Shown here piece by piece: positions 1-11,434 of a stretch of DNA of 64,000 nucleotides. The position numbers and the translations under genes are program-made. Origin of the DNA: Temnothorax longispinosus. Lineage: Eukaryota; Arthropoda; Insecta; Hymenoptera; Formicidae. Location of the stretch: the NCBI RefSeq assembly GCF_030848805.1, contig NC_092364.1, positions 11,061,650-11,125,649 on the forward strand. The letters are read 5' to 3'. The notes under the pieces were generated by a model. It was not told the DNA's origin. It ran no database searches and saw nothing but the letters and a program-made list of their open reading frames with translations. Numbering within the stretch: position 1 is the stretch's first letter; every line of letters begins with the position of its first letter.

Positions 1-384
1 TGGAAAAGTTACAAAGATGTCCTTGAATCTAAAAAAATATCAAACAAATAAGAAAATGTCTCAGACAAAAGTTATTCAAATTAAGGGGGCCCGTGTGGGG
101 TTGTTAGTCTCCCATCGGGCACCTCCCCAGGTGACGGATTGGGGAATGCTCGCCGGCATGCCGGAGGGTACCAGGGAAATAAAATACCCGGGGTGGACCA
201 AAACTAACAACAAGATGAAGTAAAAATATCAACCTACTGTGAACAAGAATATTACACAGATGAAGAAGAATTAACTCGTGAAACAGACTGGATATTGAAA
301 AGAGACAAGAAAAGAAAAGCGGAACAGTCACCAGAAACTTTAGAAGAGAAAAAAAATGCTACCAAAAGGAAACCGGCACTAGAT

Positions 385-690
385 GCAAGTGAAGCAGTGG
401 TGATCTTAATGCAAAACACGTAGACCGGGGATCGAGACTAACCACAACAAAGGGCAGAGAGCTGAGAAAAGCCATTCATGGAACAGGGTGTAACTATCAC
501 TCAACGGGTAAGCTTACATATTGGCCTACGGATATAAATAAAACTCCTGATATACTAGACTTCTTTATAACAAGAAAAGTATTATTTAGCTTTATTGAAG
601 TTGAAGAAAACTTTGATTTGGATTCAGACCATTCAACCGTTATCCTAACACTGAGTGAAAGGGTAATAAGAAGAGTCGCCCGCCCTACTC
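385..690 (+). pseudogene. LINE endonuclease (exonuclease-endonuclease-phosphatase) C-terminal fragment
   Basis: Read through, this encodes the second half of a Jockey-type APE endonuclease: a GDLNAKH start, a WGS-like turn reduced to RGSR, a KGR block, TYWPTD, a PDILDFF block and the terminal SDHS catalytic motif. The enzyme nicks target DNA to prime reverse transcription. The N-terminal half is missing. The reading joins almost directly to an acidic and lysine-rich ORF1-like stretch ending near 400, which points to an internal deletion. The frame is lost again near 700-1040 before the RT. Confidence 0.75.
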
Positions 691-1046
691 ATGTTAACAA
701 AACGACTGACGGGAAAGCTTTAGAATTGAACTTCAGGAAAATATTAATTTTTGCGTATAAAGCTGCGAACTACGGAACAACTCGAAAAAGAAACTGAAAA
801 ATTTACCAGGCTTGTCCAAACAATTGCCTATAATAATACTAAAGAGGCTACAACTAAAGGAGTAAATTTATCTGGTTAAAATCAGGGAACTTGTCAAGGA
901 AAAGACAAGAGCCAGAAGAAGATGGCAGCAGACGAGAGACCTATTTGACAAAACTATCTTAAACAATAAAACTCAAAGGCTCAAAAGGGAGATACAAAAT
1001 CTTAAAGAAGAAACAATAAACTCGTACCTGCAGAATCTGTCGGCGG

Positions 1047-2270
1047 ATGAGGAGACTGGCTACTCACTTTGGAAAGCGACCAAAAAAAATCAGGAGACTT
1101 ATAACGTCAATCCCTCCCATCAAGAGAGAAGAAAGTCTATGGGCCAAGGACAATAAACAGAAAGCGATATTATTTGCTGAGCACTTGGCTGACATTTTTA
1201 AGCCTAACCTAGAGCAGATGGACAATATCCTAGAGAAAGTAAATAATCAAAAGTGGGAAAACATCACCCCTGTGACTCCAAAGGAAGTAGCTCAGGAGAT
1301 TAAAACAAGACTGAAAACAAAAAAAGCACCGGGATTTGACTTGATCACAGGAGAAATTCTAAAGCAGCTGCCTAGAAAGGGTATTGTAATGCTCACTTAT
1401 CTCATCAATGCAGCATTCAGATTGAAACATGTCCCTGCTTGCTGGAAAATTACAGAGGTGATTATGCTACCAAAGCCGGGCAAACCTAATGATGTTAAGT
1501 CTTATAGACCAATCTCTCTCTTGCCAATCGTTTCAAAATTATTCGAAAAACTACTACTTAAGAGACTAAGACCACTGATAGAGAATAACAACCTAATATC
1601 GAACTTACAATTCGGTTTCAGGCCAAAACATTCAACGAATGACCAAGTACACAGAATCACTGATATAATTAAACGTGCGTTCGAGGAAAAAACAGATCTG
1701 CTTCGCAGTATTCTTAGACGTTGCCCAGGCCTTCGATAAAGTGTGGCATGAAGGCCTGATATACAAATTAAATAAAATGCTCTCGAAACAGTACATAGAC
1801 ATCTTAACATTTTATATCTTAGATAGACTATTCAGAATTAAACAAGAAGACGAGTACTCTGACTGAAAGGAAATAAGAGCCAGTATACCTCAGGAAAGTG
1901 TCTTAGACCCAATTCTTTACTTATTATATACTAGTGATCTACCAGCGCTAAAAGGAACTACTATAGCTACATTTGCTGATGACACGGCTATTCTTGCAGT
2001 AGACCAAGATCAAGAAAACTAAGAGGCAAGCAATGCAGTAGTTAATTGGACTAAACAATGGAGGATTAAGCTCAACGAACTTAAATCCACTTATATAAAC
2101 TTCACAAGTAAGAAACTAGTAGAACCAATCCCCTTAGATATTAATAGTACGGTGGTACCCTACTAGATGAATGCTAAATATCTAGGCATGATTCTTGACA
2201 CAAAACTCCGGTGGAAAGAGCATGTCAAGAAAAAAAGAATGGAGTTAGACATTAAGTATAAACAACATTA
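1047..2270 (+). pseudogene. Jockey-type reverse transcriptase, broken
   Basis: The longest open piece (1047-1739) holds RT fingers and palm: KAPGFD, a PACWK block, KPGKP, SYRPISLLPIVSK, and FGFRPKHST. A frameshift near 1700 moves the next motif (FLDVAQAFDKVWH) to another frame. The catalytic FADD is at about 1975-1986, followed by an in-frame stop, and the thumb-like KYLGMILD block is near 2180-2200. The order is normal for Jockey-clade RT. Stops near 1864, 2022 and 2164 rule out a functional enzyme. The 3' part to 2700 is too degraded to call. Confidence 0.85.
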
Positions 2271-3140
2271 TTCTAGGAAGAAATTCCACAATGTCAAGAC
2301 GAAATAAGTTGTTGATCTACAACCAGATCTTGAAACCGGTATGGCTTTATGATATTCAGCTTTGGGGCTGCGCCAGAGATAGTAACACTAAAAGAATCTA
2401 GACGTTTTAGAATAGGGTGTTGCGTAACATGGTGAACACACCTTGGTATGTTTGCAACTCGGACATTTATCGGGATTCCGACTGTCAAAGAAGAGATTAA
2501 AGATATGCCGGGAAGCATGAAACCCGGATCCGCCAACATGTGAAAGTAGAGACTCTTCAACTGCTGGACAATCAACACCATGTCTGAAGGCTAAAGAGAA
2601 CCAAACCATTTGATCTTGTGTAGGACAAGAGCATAGTGTGCGGAAGAAGGGAAACACCGCAGCTAGGGGAAAATCTAAAGGACATCAGTGGATAGACTTT
2701 AGTTATTAAGTGTAGTTAATGTGATAGAATAAAATTAATAGTTAGTTTTCTAGACTAGTTTTGATAGAACAAATATCAGTAAAAAAAAAAAAAATTAAGA
2801 GGACATACACCTAGAGACATAAAAAAATAGTTTTATATTTATAAATTTTTTTCTTAGAAAGAATGATGATTATTGAAGCGGAGTTTTACCAGTGTATTAT
2901 ATGTATATTTATTAATATAAGGTTAAATTTTTATTAAAAAATGGTAATTATACAGAAAGAGGACAACCTCAACGATTTCAACAAGTTTATGTCAGTGCTA
3001 AGGGAAGTATAATTTACTGATATGTGTGTATAGACAGTACATATGTAGGCGGAGCTGCCGCTCCTCCCCTGCAAGCAAAGGTGGGTGCATATCAGTAACA
3101 GCTGAGTAATGAACAATGGCCAATTTCGAGCATTAATGGA

Positions 3141-6100
3141 TGTTAGAAATATATTTAATAATTATAATATATTATACAATCGAGTTAGTTGATGTTTCGA
3201 GCCATACTTGGCCTTCTTCAGGACATTAAATCATAAATAATACCGCATTAACAATAAAAGACTCGGGTACGATCCGGCGCTACGATCTCCAATCAAATCT
3301 CACCCATGTCTGTAGACAATTAGTCATGTTGAAGTCAGAATATATCGTCGATTGTTAGTCAAATTACAGGTTGAAATAGCCGTTTTTTGTGTTGCAAGAC
3401 TTATGTATGTCCATGAAACTGAAGCGATCGTCAGCCATTTGTCGCCCGACCAACTTAGTGGCAACTGTATCGAAATTAAAATTCCGTAAGATTACGTGAA
3501 TTTAATTATTAAGTTAGACTCATAAAAACGGACTCACATAAGCGGTCTATGCAACAGGAACGCAAGAGAATTTTTTTCATCGTCTATTGAGAGCGTGTGT
3601 TTGAAGCGAAAGGTTACAGACGACTGAGAAAAACATTCGCATCGCAAGGGCAGAGCAACCAATAATCATTGTTATTACTTAAGACAACAATCTCAAAACA
3701 TTAAAATAGGCCTCGTTTAATAGTTCCGTGTCCTTGTTTAAATTAATACTGTTTGGCTGCTCTTTGATATGTATAATTTCTGCAGTCAATCTTTTTTTAT
3801 AATTATGCTCTACCTCCAGGATGCGCACATTATCCCAGTCAAAAGAATGATTATATTTAGTGATGTGCTTTGAGACCACCGAATGCTTGGACGGATCTAA
3901 TCTGATATTAGATTTATGTTCATTTATTCTGGTGCGTAGTTGTCTCTTAGTCTGACCGACATAAGAGGCATCACAATTCTTGCAACAGATTTTATATATT
4001 ACGTTATTATTAGTAAAATGAGCATTCTTATCTTTCTGGACTTTAATGATGTTGCTAAGTTTGTTTAGAGTGCGGTATCCCACAGAATTTTCTGATTTAT
4101 TAACAGCTGAGGTGATAATTTCAGAAGTATATTTTAAGTATGGCATGACAATAAAACTCTTCAACTGTTGAGAACATTCGGAATCATCAACTATATCATT
4201 ATTCTTAATAGATTTGCAACTTTCTCAGTCTCTTATTAATATGCGTGAAAACTAAATCGATGGGATACCCATTTTAAAGCAATACATTAATGACAAATAT
4301 TAAGTTTTTATTGTAAAAACTAGGATGAGACAATATAATTGCTCTGTCCACCATACTATAGATAGTTCCTATTTTGTGTTGAGTAGGATGATTCGAATAA
4401 AAGGACAATAGCCTCCCAGAAAAAGTTTCCTTGTGAAACCAATCTGTTATAATTGTGTCATTTTCAACGATTAACATCAAGTCCAGAAAACTAAGTTTGC
4501 CGTTATTTTCGTACTCTATTGTGAATTTAAGTCTGTCATGATAATTATTAAAGTGATTCAAGACATCCTGCACGCTATCCTCAGGGATCTTCATAACAAT
4601 ATCATCCACATAACGTTTATAAAACGACAGTCGGATATCCAATGCGCCCAAAACCCTCTCCTCCAAATCCTCCATGACAATGTCAGCCACTGTCGGAGAT
4701 AAAAGGGAGCCCATTGGAGAATCAAATGTCTGCTTGTAGATGACATTGTTAAATGTAAAAAAGGTGGAAGTCAGAACAAATTTTATTGCAGTGATGAACT
4801 CCGCACGAGATAAACTCGTCTTGGTTTTTATAAACTTCCACCTCTTCTCTATGCCCTCCACGACCAACTCCGAAGGAACGTTAGTGAATAATGATACCAC
4901 GTCCAACGAAACGAGAATCTCAGACTCATGCAATCTTATCTTCGATAGGTCAGTGCACAATTCGAAACTATTATTTACATGGTTCTTTGGTTTCGGTATA
5001 CTATCGGCTAAAATTTTCTGCAAAAACGATGCAAGATTATACAAGGCCGTGTTAACGGATGAAACTATTATTCGAAAAGGAACGTTCTTTTTGTGAATTT
5101 TTGGAAGACCATAAGCTTTAGGAAGTATGGAATCGCTGGAGTGTAAGAAAAAATATTGTTCTTGGAGATATATTTCTTCTGCAACCAATCTTTTAACAGA
5201 GCATTTAATTCTCTTTCAATTTTGGCTGACGGATTTCTTTTAACCACTTCATAGGTATCTTTGTCACCAAGCATCATCTCCATTTTTCGAGTGTACTCAT
5301 TCTGGTCTAATGCTACCGTGACGTTACCCTTATCAGCCCTTGTAAAAATAACATCCGGATTGTTTTTCTGGAATTGAATCGCGGAATTATACTTCGAAAT
5401 GAGACTACGTTCGATCGGTGTAGTGAGTGGTCTTTTTTGTAAAGATCTAGCAAACTGAAGGATCGCTACGTTGCATATTCTAATCTGGTTGTCAATAGTA
5501 TATTTGTTGCCGTTATTTTCCAAATCTTTAATAAACTCGTGTATGGCTTTCTTCTTATTAATAGAAAACGGTAAACTGAATTTCTCACCGAGCTGTAACA
5601 AGGTTGATATTTCGGTGGGAATATATTTCTAACATCCATTAAGGGGATCCTGTAGCCGTATGATTTATCGACATTATCGTTAATCAATGGATCTTTTAAT
5701 TGGCTTTACAGAATTGCAAGTTCTTGGTCTAGAATTAAAGTCCGCACAAAAATCTAGGGTGGAAAACGCGATTTTATATCAAAAGCACCAAAAAATTAAA
5801 AATATTACTTATTGGGGCACATACACAGCTGTCACCTGACGACAATATTTGCTTAAAACAAAAATTCTACAGTTTATACGTACATAATGTTTATCATCCA
5901 CCCTTGGGAAAACATGTAGGAATAATATCGTGTAAGTAGAAGTAAGATTCAATGCGTACAAAAAAAGATCCATCTAATAATTATTTTAGTAATGTAAATA
6001 CGGATGCAGGATGACAAGAAGAGCAGCAACAGTAGTTGCCGGATCTTGCGTAAGATGGCGAGCAATCGAAAAAAGGACAGATGTCATTTCGTTAGACAAA

Positions 6101-6177
6101 GACAGATATAGGGAAAACAAAATTAGAAAGGTTGACATTATCGACATCGAGGAAGTTCGCCAGTCACTGCAGGATCC
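3141..6177 (-). mobile_element. Penelope-like retroelement with flanking inverted sequence
   Basis: The element lies in the spacer of the inverted repeat at 3096-3136/6178-6220. Its coding part reads on the minus strand from about 5687 to 3679. A short block, TGGATGTTAGAAATATAT, is at the 3' edge (3137-3154) and again, inverted, near the start of the coding region (about 5622-5640). The sequence AGGATCCCCTTAA also recurs at 5640-5652 and 6170-6182 in opposite orientation. Inverted terminal pieces are known for Penelope-like elements, whose LTR-like ends may be inverted rather than direct. The stretch 5690-6177 has no recognisable coding and may be the leader. Confidence 0.75.
3679..5687 (-). 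pseudogene. Penelope reverse transcriptase + GIY-YIG endonuclease, frameshifted
   Basis: Three minus-strand blocks make one polyprotein. 5068-5687 is the N-terminal region, including an FTRADKGN motif. 4274-5188 is the RT, with YGLPKIHK, a SLDVVSLFTNVP palm motif, DSPMGSLLSPTVAD, the catalytic YVDD and the SFLDLML block seen in Penelope RTs. 3679-4164 is the GIY-YIG endonuclease, with an IYKICCKNC zinc-like lead, YVGQTKRQLRTR and an INEHKSN helix. Penelope RTs are telomerase-like, and the GIY-YIG domain cuts the target. Frameshifts near 5090 and between 4165 and 4273 break the frame, although the YVDD and endonuclease residues survive. This is a recent but inactive copy. Confidence 0.9.
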
Positions 6178-6445
6178 CCTTAATGCTCGAAATTGGCCAT
6201 TGTTCATTACTCAGCTGTTGCTTTATCGAGCGTAATCATTTCGTTATTTGTTAACATATCAGTAAATTACTTCTCTTAGCACTGACGTAAACTGTTATAT
6301 TTTTTAGTTACATTTGTTCATAACTTTTAAATAAACAGTGACTGCCGATTAAGTTATAAGAAAAAGTTACTCAGGATCACGTCCTTGACAACATATGTCA
6401 AGGTTATTGAAATCGATGAGATTGCCCTCTTTCTGTATAATTACC

Positions 6446-6850
6446 TAAAAAATATAGCAGATATCGTCAGATGTGTTCACTGCTGTTGTGTTTTGCGGTA
6501 CCCATATATAATCTATACGGTTTATCTGTAACAAAAAAACTCGATTGATTCTTTAAGTATATAGATAATAATCTTTATCGTAGGGTTTTTTTACGTTTTA
6601 GCTTTCTTTTTTAATAGCCAAAAAACGATCGATTTTTTTAAAGCGAAAATTCGTTCTTATTTTCAGATAAGTGTCATTTCACAAATGTTGCAAAATTATA
6701 AAATTTGCTACGATAAAGACTAGATTTATCTATATACTTGAAGAATCAATCGAGTTTTTTTTGTTACAGATAAACCGTATAGATTATATATTGGGTATCG
6801 CAAAACACAACAGCAGTGAACACATCTGACGATATCTGCTATATTTTTTA
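6446..6850. mobile_element. Foldback MITE inside arm of element 1
   Basis: The arms at about 6446-6595 and 6705-6850 are near-perfect reverse complements (TAAAAAATATAGCAGATATC at the outer ends). The loop is about 110 bp. The other arm of element 1 (2926-2955) gives the uninterrupted sequence, so this piece is an insertion. There is no coding capacity. Confidence 0.8.
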
Positions 6851-7010
6851 ATATTTTTAAATAAAAATTTAGCCTTATATTAAGCTGGCCTTATATTAAT
6901 AAATATACATAATACACTGGTAAAACTCCCCTTCAATAATCCTCATATTTTCTGAGAAAAAATTCATATAGGGTTATTTTTTATGTCTCTAGGTGTATGT
7001 CCCTCCTTAA

Positions 7011-7491
7011 GGACGTTCACCAGTTAATCGATTTTCCATGTATTTGCTTGAACTTTGGACTATATGCTCGTAATAGTGTTATCTATACATTCTATACATC
7101 TCAATTGTAAGAACCGTGCCGGTACCAAAGGCGAGATATTTAATGTCAAAGTTACGAATTTTAACACGTAAGGTATAGTCAAAGCGAGTTTTAGAGGGAT
7201 ATTTTAATTTATTGCGGCAGAAATTGGTTATGTATTTTGCTAAAAAACTAATATATGATGCATGATAATATTAGGAATGACATATTACAAAATGGAGATA
7301 CATAGCGGTACACTTTATGTGTAATTGTAATCCGGTATTTTGACGGTATTTAGAAGCGTGTCGCCGTGTCGCCATGGAGAAGTGGCAATACTGTACAGTC
7401 TATACGTTAAAAATTGTGAAGTGGAGAGAAGGTCGCGCTGTACGGAAAGACAGCCGAAACTTTTCGCTACGATTATAATCGGTGAACGTCC
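7011..7491. mobile_element. TTAA-bounded MITE (element 2)
   Basis: It is bounded by TTAA at 7007-7010 and 7492-7495 and has perfect 11 bp inverted ends GGACGTTCACC...GGTGAACGTCC. Both TTAA sites are shared with the neighbouring elements. Its ends resemble those of the intron element at 42092-43966 (GGATGTTCTGGCTATA). No ORF is present. Confidence 0.75.
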
Positions 7492-8116
7492 TTAAAGGGA
7501 ATGGTAAGGTTTAAAATTTCGAAAAATTCGACTTTTGGTTTTTTACATATTCTGATAGTGTGATTCTTTAAGAATATTTCCCAGTTTGGTTTTTTTGAGA
7601 AATTCGCAAAATTGTGCTCAGGAAAGTTAAATATGTGAGTGCTGGCCGGCAAAGCGTCCGCGTGCAAGTTAGCCTTGTGCTACACTTTTCCCTCGTGTCT
7701 AAAAGAGGCCAAAGCCGAAAAAAATCTGTGACGTTCTAGACGGAGAGCTGGCTACATAAAAATGCAAGGTATAAGGTACATGAAATATTTATAGCTAGAG
7801 AGGTTCCATTAGCACTCCCGAACACTGAGTGACCAGTCTGCCTGCGCGCTTAGGAAGATTAAGGCGGGGGTGGACGGTCAAAAATGACAAATTTTACAAG
7901 GAAAAAAATGATAAAGCTCAGGGATAAAAATTATAGGAATGTTAAGTATTTGTTGCTACGAAACGCGGAAAATTATTGGCAGACAATTTCGTGGAAGAGA
8001 AAGGGCCGGCAGACTGCAACAAAGCGGCGTTAACTTTTGTGAAAAAAAAATGATAAGGTACATGATTAAAAATTATTGGTAATAATTACTAAACTGTTAA
8101 CGAAGCTATGTGCTAA

Positions 8117-8188
8117 ATGGCAGACGAAAAAACTGAAGACAACATCGAAGCAGATTGTAATGAAGAGCGCGGTTTCGATCGCGCTTAA
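8117..8188 (+). CDS. Short acidic ORF in left foldback arm (23 aa)
   Basis: ATG to TAA encodes a 23-residue, Asp/Glu-rich peptide starting MADEK. An equivalent ORF of the same length is in the right arm on the opposite strand (10309-10380), with only two residue differences (T/I and R/C). Similarity in composition to the acidic C-terminus of the spacer gene suggests an exon or relic. Arm identity alone could also explain the conservation. Whether it is translated is unknown. Confidence 0.3.
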   Translation: MADEKTEDNIEADCNEERGFDRA

Positions 8189-8348
8189 TGAGGTAGTTTC
8201 GTACGATGCGCTACTATGATATGTTATTTTGTTATTTATATAAATATATTACTTGTTTCCTTTTTCCATTAATGGATTTAGTTTGTATTCATTCTTTTAT
8301 TGTTAAAAATAAAATAATTAATATTTATTTATTATATTGAATCTAATA

Positions 8349-8607
8349 GCGAATTCGGGCGCTTGCACTGGTGCACACTGAGGTGCGTACTAAAGCTTGT
8401 TTATAATCTATTCTTATATTTAAAGTCGCTTAAATACACATTTAAAAACTTTTTAGCTAATAAAACAATCTGTAATATCTATGTGGATCCTGTACAAATC
8501 ATTTTATAGGCTAAGAAGTATTTAAGATGATCTGTAAATATAACAATTGATTAAGAATAAGCCTTAGTGCTCACTCAGTGTGCACTAGTGCAAGCGCCCG
8601 AATTCGC
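8349..8607. mobile_element. MITE with TA target duplication
   Basis: The ends GCGAATTCGGGCGCTTGCAC and their complement are at 8349 and 8607, flanked by TA (8347-8348 and 8608-8609). The inverted ends extend about 45 bp through a GTGCACACTGAG block. The TA duplication suggests a Tc1/mariner-type family. The centre is AT-rich and non-coding. Confidence 0.75.
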
Positions 8608-8799
8608 TATAAATTGTTACTAATTAATCTCATAACATTTTTGATCTGCAGTTGAAAACTATATATAAACATTTTTCTACAAGTTTTAAAATAATTATTG
8701 AGGTTTTAATAGATTGAAAGATTCGAAAATTACACTCGTACAAAAAAAATAGGGAACACTTCATAAACTCTAAAAATTAGGCTATTTTCAAACTGCTGT

Positions 8800-9430
8800 A
8801 AGTCGGCGAAAAATTATCGTAAAAAAATTTAAAAAAGCATTTTGAAGCTTGAAGTTTCAACTTTAACGCACTTTTGGTGGATTTAAAAAATTTTTTTGTT
8901 GTACGCCTTAAAAAAGAACACATTGTTTTGTTCCTTAAAATTAACTTATGTTTGACTACTTGAAACTCAATTAAAAAATTTTTTTTTCAAAAAATTCAAT
9001 TAACGTTTCATAAACTACATAATTTTACCTACAAAATGCTTTTTTTAAAATTTTCTTATGATTTTTTTTTACCAATTTACACGACTTTGAAGCAAAACCT
9101 GTATTTTTTAGAAAAAAATGACGTAACTCGATGAAAAATCATCGTAAAACAAACAAAAAAAAAAAGCATTTTAAAGCTTAAAATGTCAGCTTTAACGTGT
9201 GGTATCGGTGACTATAAAAAATTTTTCTGTCTTTCTTGTTTGGTGCTAAAATTAAAAATGTTGATTTATTCCTTAAAATTACACATTTTTAACACTCTGC
9301 AGTTTGATAAAAAATTTTTTTTCACAAAATTCAATACAAATACCACAAACTGTAACATTTTACCTACAAAATGTTTTTTTGAAAATCTTCCTACGATTTT
9401 TTTTTACCGATTTACACAATGTTGAAGTTA
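8800..9430. repeat. Two diverged tandem copies of a ~320 bp AT-rich unit
   Basis: The landmarks repeat in the same order in both copies: AAAGCATTTTGAAGCTTGAA/AAAGCATTTTAAAGCTTAAA, a CTTTAACG block, TTCCTTAAAATTA, ACATTTTACCTACAAAATG and TTTTTTTACC(A/G)ATTTACAC. Copy 1 is about 8800-9085 and copy 2 about 9125-9420. Open frames here are by-products of the AT-rich repeat. Confidence 0.65.
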
Positions 9431-9630
9431 ACCCTTTTTTTCTTGAAAAATGACATTTACCGCCGACATTAGCATTAACCAATGTGCACCACGTGAAGGT
9501 TGTCGGTCAGATTTTTCTTCAGTGGCTTTTAGAATCTTTATTTATTGTTTATTTATTATTTATTATTTATTATTTATATAATCTTTATTTATTATTTATA
9601 TTTTGCAAATGTCAGTGAACTATTCGCAAA

Positions 9631-10136
9631 ATGAGTTTGGAGCAAAAGTGTGTATTTTGTAACAACAGCAGTGAAACTAAAATCACACTTTTTAACGATA
9701 AAATTTTAGAAAAATGCAGAAAGATTTTAAAAATTCGTGTGACCTACAAGCTAAAGTATAATGAACTTATTTTACTCACAACTGCAGATAAAATCAATGG
9801 GTACCATGAAAATTGTTATAGTAATTTCGCGGCTATTAAAAAAAAGTATGTTGACAATTATAGTGAATTGGTGAAATTACAGCAGTCTGGAAATACAATA
9901 CCGGAGCCTGATCCTAGTAAGTACATAAATTCTTATATGACTTTTTCAATACATTGTTGATAAATAATAAAACTAATTTATTGTTTATTTTATGTAGCTA
10001 ATAACGAATCGGTTGCCTCATCTAATGTCGTTTTTCAGCAGATATCAACGAAATCGAATCTGAGGATGATATCGATTGCGAAAGCGAAGAAGATATGCAG
10101 TACGATGAATCCGATGCAAACAGCGAAATAGAATAA
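9631..10136 (+). CDS. Two-exon 127-aa protein, CxxC N-terminus and acidic tail, function unknown
   Basis: Exon 1 is 9631-9916 and exon 2 is 10039-10136. The intron has donor GTAAGT at 9917 and acceptor TTTTTCAG ending 10038. The two exons total 384 bases, exactly 128 codons with the stop, and the splice rescues the frame into an acidic C-terminus. The N-terminus has C-V-F-C followed by a conserved-looking GYHENCYSNF block, a layout (CxxC ... H-x3-C) that could bind zinc. It resembles small N-terminal modules found on uncharacterised insect transposon proteins; that is recall, not a search result. A TATTTATT-rich stretch lies just upstream (about 9540-9600). It sits alone in the spacer of the foldback and could be its cargo or a truncated transposon ORF. 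Confidence 0.55.
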
Positions 10137-10308
10137 GTCTACAATTTTTAATAGTATTTTTTTGTTAATGAAAAAATTATTCTAATATTAAACATATCTT
10201 TTAGCACTTATTATATATATAATATAGAAATTATTATCTTATTGTCGACATGATATATATATAAACAAAATAACATATCGTAGTAACGCATCGTACGGAA
10301 CTAACTCG

Positions 10309-10380
10309 TTAAGCGCAATCGAAACCGCGCTCTTCATTACAATCTGCCTCGATGTTGTCTTCAATTTTTTCGTCTGCCAT
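10309..10380 (-). CDS. Short acidic ORF in right foldback arm (23 aa)
   Basis: This is the mirror copy of the 8117-8188 ORF, with the same start, stop and length. It is reported because both copies stay open; translation is unproven. Confidence 0.3.
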   Translation of the reverse strand: MADEKIEDNIEADCNEERGFDCA

Positions 10381-11235
10381 TTAGCACATAGCTTCGTTAA
10401 CAGTTTAGTAATTATTACCAATAATTTTTAATCATGTACCTTATCATTTTTTTTTCACAAAAGTTAACGCTGCTTTGTTGCAGTCTGCCGGCCCTTTCTC
10501 TTCCACGAAATCGTCTGCCAATAATTTTCCGCGTTTCGTAGCAACAAATACTTAACATTCCTATAATTTTTATCCCTGAGCTTTATCATTTTTTTCCTTG
10601 TAAAATTTGTCATTTTTGACCGTCCACCCCCGCCTTAATCTTCCTAAGCGCGCAGGCAGACTGGTCACTCAGTGTTCGGGAGTGATAATAGAACCTCTCT
10701 AGCTATAAATATTTCATGTACCTTATACCTTGCATTTTTATGTAGCCAGCTCTTAGACTATTCTGTGATTACTGCTGCAATGGAAGCTGACCTGGAGACG
10801 TCATTTTATATCGCGGATAATTTTTGAGCTTTATACGTATCAATTTTTTAGCTAAAACTAGTATTCTAAACTTTAACCGTGTTTTTCTTGAAATGGCATT
10901 TTTCGCTGATTTTGCCACGATAACTCACGAACGGATGCAGATATCGACTTGATTTTTTCTTTAAATAAAGATAACGTTGTAATCTTGACGTACTCTTTTA
11001 GACTTTAGGTTCAGTCTATAGAGGGGGATCTCACAAACAAAATGGCACCAAAAAAATTGAAAAATTCCAGCTCGTTCACCAGGAATCGTGGCAAGAACAG
11101 AGCAGTGCGCAAATCGCGCGGTCGCCTTCAATCATCAATATCACCCTTAATTATTTATATTCTTGAAACTTTTACGTCTCGTTTAGTTCGTTAAGAAAGC
11201 ACTAATAATATGCTTCAAAAGAAAATTTATGTATG

Positions 11236-11400
11236 TGTAGTATACGCACTTTATTGATATGCGATTGTTACACTTGTGTTGACTAGAGAGGACTGAGCGC
11301 TAGCCACGCCGGTGCGATCCAGGCTTACGCCGAGGGACACACGGGCAATACGTGAAACACACGTGGGCCACTCTCGCGCGGCCCACACTGTTGTCGCGTT
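11236..11400 (-). repeat. 3' LTR of degraded gypsy element
   Basis: It matches 16445-16588 in order but has an extra block (about 11311-11330). The boundary with the following 28S-derived sequence lies near 11400-11418. Confidence 0.6.
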
Positions 11401-11417
11401 AAGGGCTTACACCTGAT

Positions 11418-11434
11418 GCAATGTGATTTCTGCT

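Larger units (their letters stand above)
1..2794 (+). mobile_element. Jockey-type non-LTR retrotransposon, decayed, with poly(A) tail
   Basis: Pieces of a LINE occur in order on the + strand: a charged ORF1-like N-terminus (about 235-400), an apurinic endonuclease C-terminal half (about 385-690), a reverse transcriptase (about 1047-2270) and a 3' tail of about 14 A at 2781-2794. The RT has the Jockey-clade order of a KAPG block, a YRPISLLP block, an AFDKVWH block and FADD. Many stops and frameshifts separate the pieces, so the copy is dead. The tail abuts a TTAA at 2795 that bounds the next element. The first 230 bases include a GC-rich stretch whose origin I do not recognise. Confidence 0.85.
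2799..7006. mobile_element. TTAA-bounded inverted-repeat element 1 (split by Penelope and a MITE)
   Basis: TTAA at 2795-2798 and 7007-7010 bound ends that are reverse complements: left GAGGACATACACCTAG, right the complement of GGAGGGACATACACCTAG. Homology continues inward on both arms: a block ending GTTTTACCAGTGTATTA, then a block at 2941-2965 matching 6412-6445 reversed, and the innermost 3096-3136 matching 6178-6220 reversed. The right arm is longer because a foldback MITE (6446-6850) sits in it. TTAA duplications are typical of piggyBac-like transposons and also occur in some Sola elements. No transposase is visible, so the superfamily is inferred. Confidence 0.7.
7744..10753. mobile_element. 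3 kb foldback element carrying a spliced gene
   Basis: Arms of about 500 bp (7744-8240 and 10247-10753) are highly similar reverse complements starting AGAGCTGGCTACAT. The 2 kb spacer holds a MITE, a tandem-duplicated AT-rich region and a two-exon gene. The flanks carry TAGACGG (left) and TAGACTA (right), possibly a decayed target duplication. Each arm keeps a 23-codon acidic ORF of identical length. Extra non-symmetric flanks (7669-7743 and 10754-10857) also lie within the interruption of element 3 and are unexplained. Confidence 0.75.
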
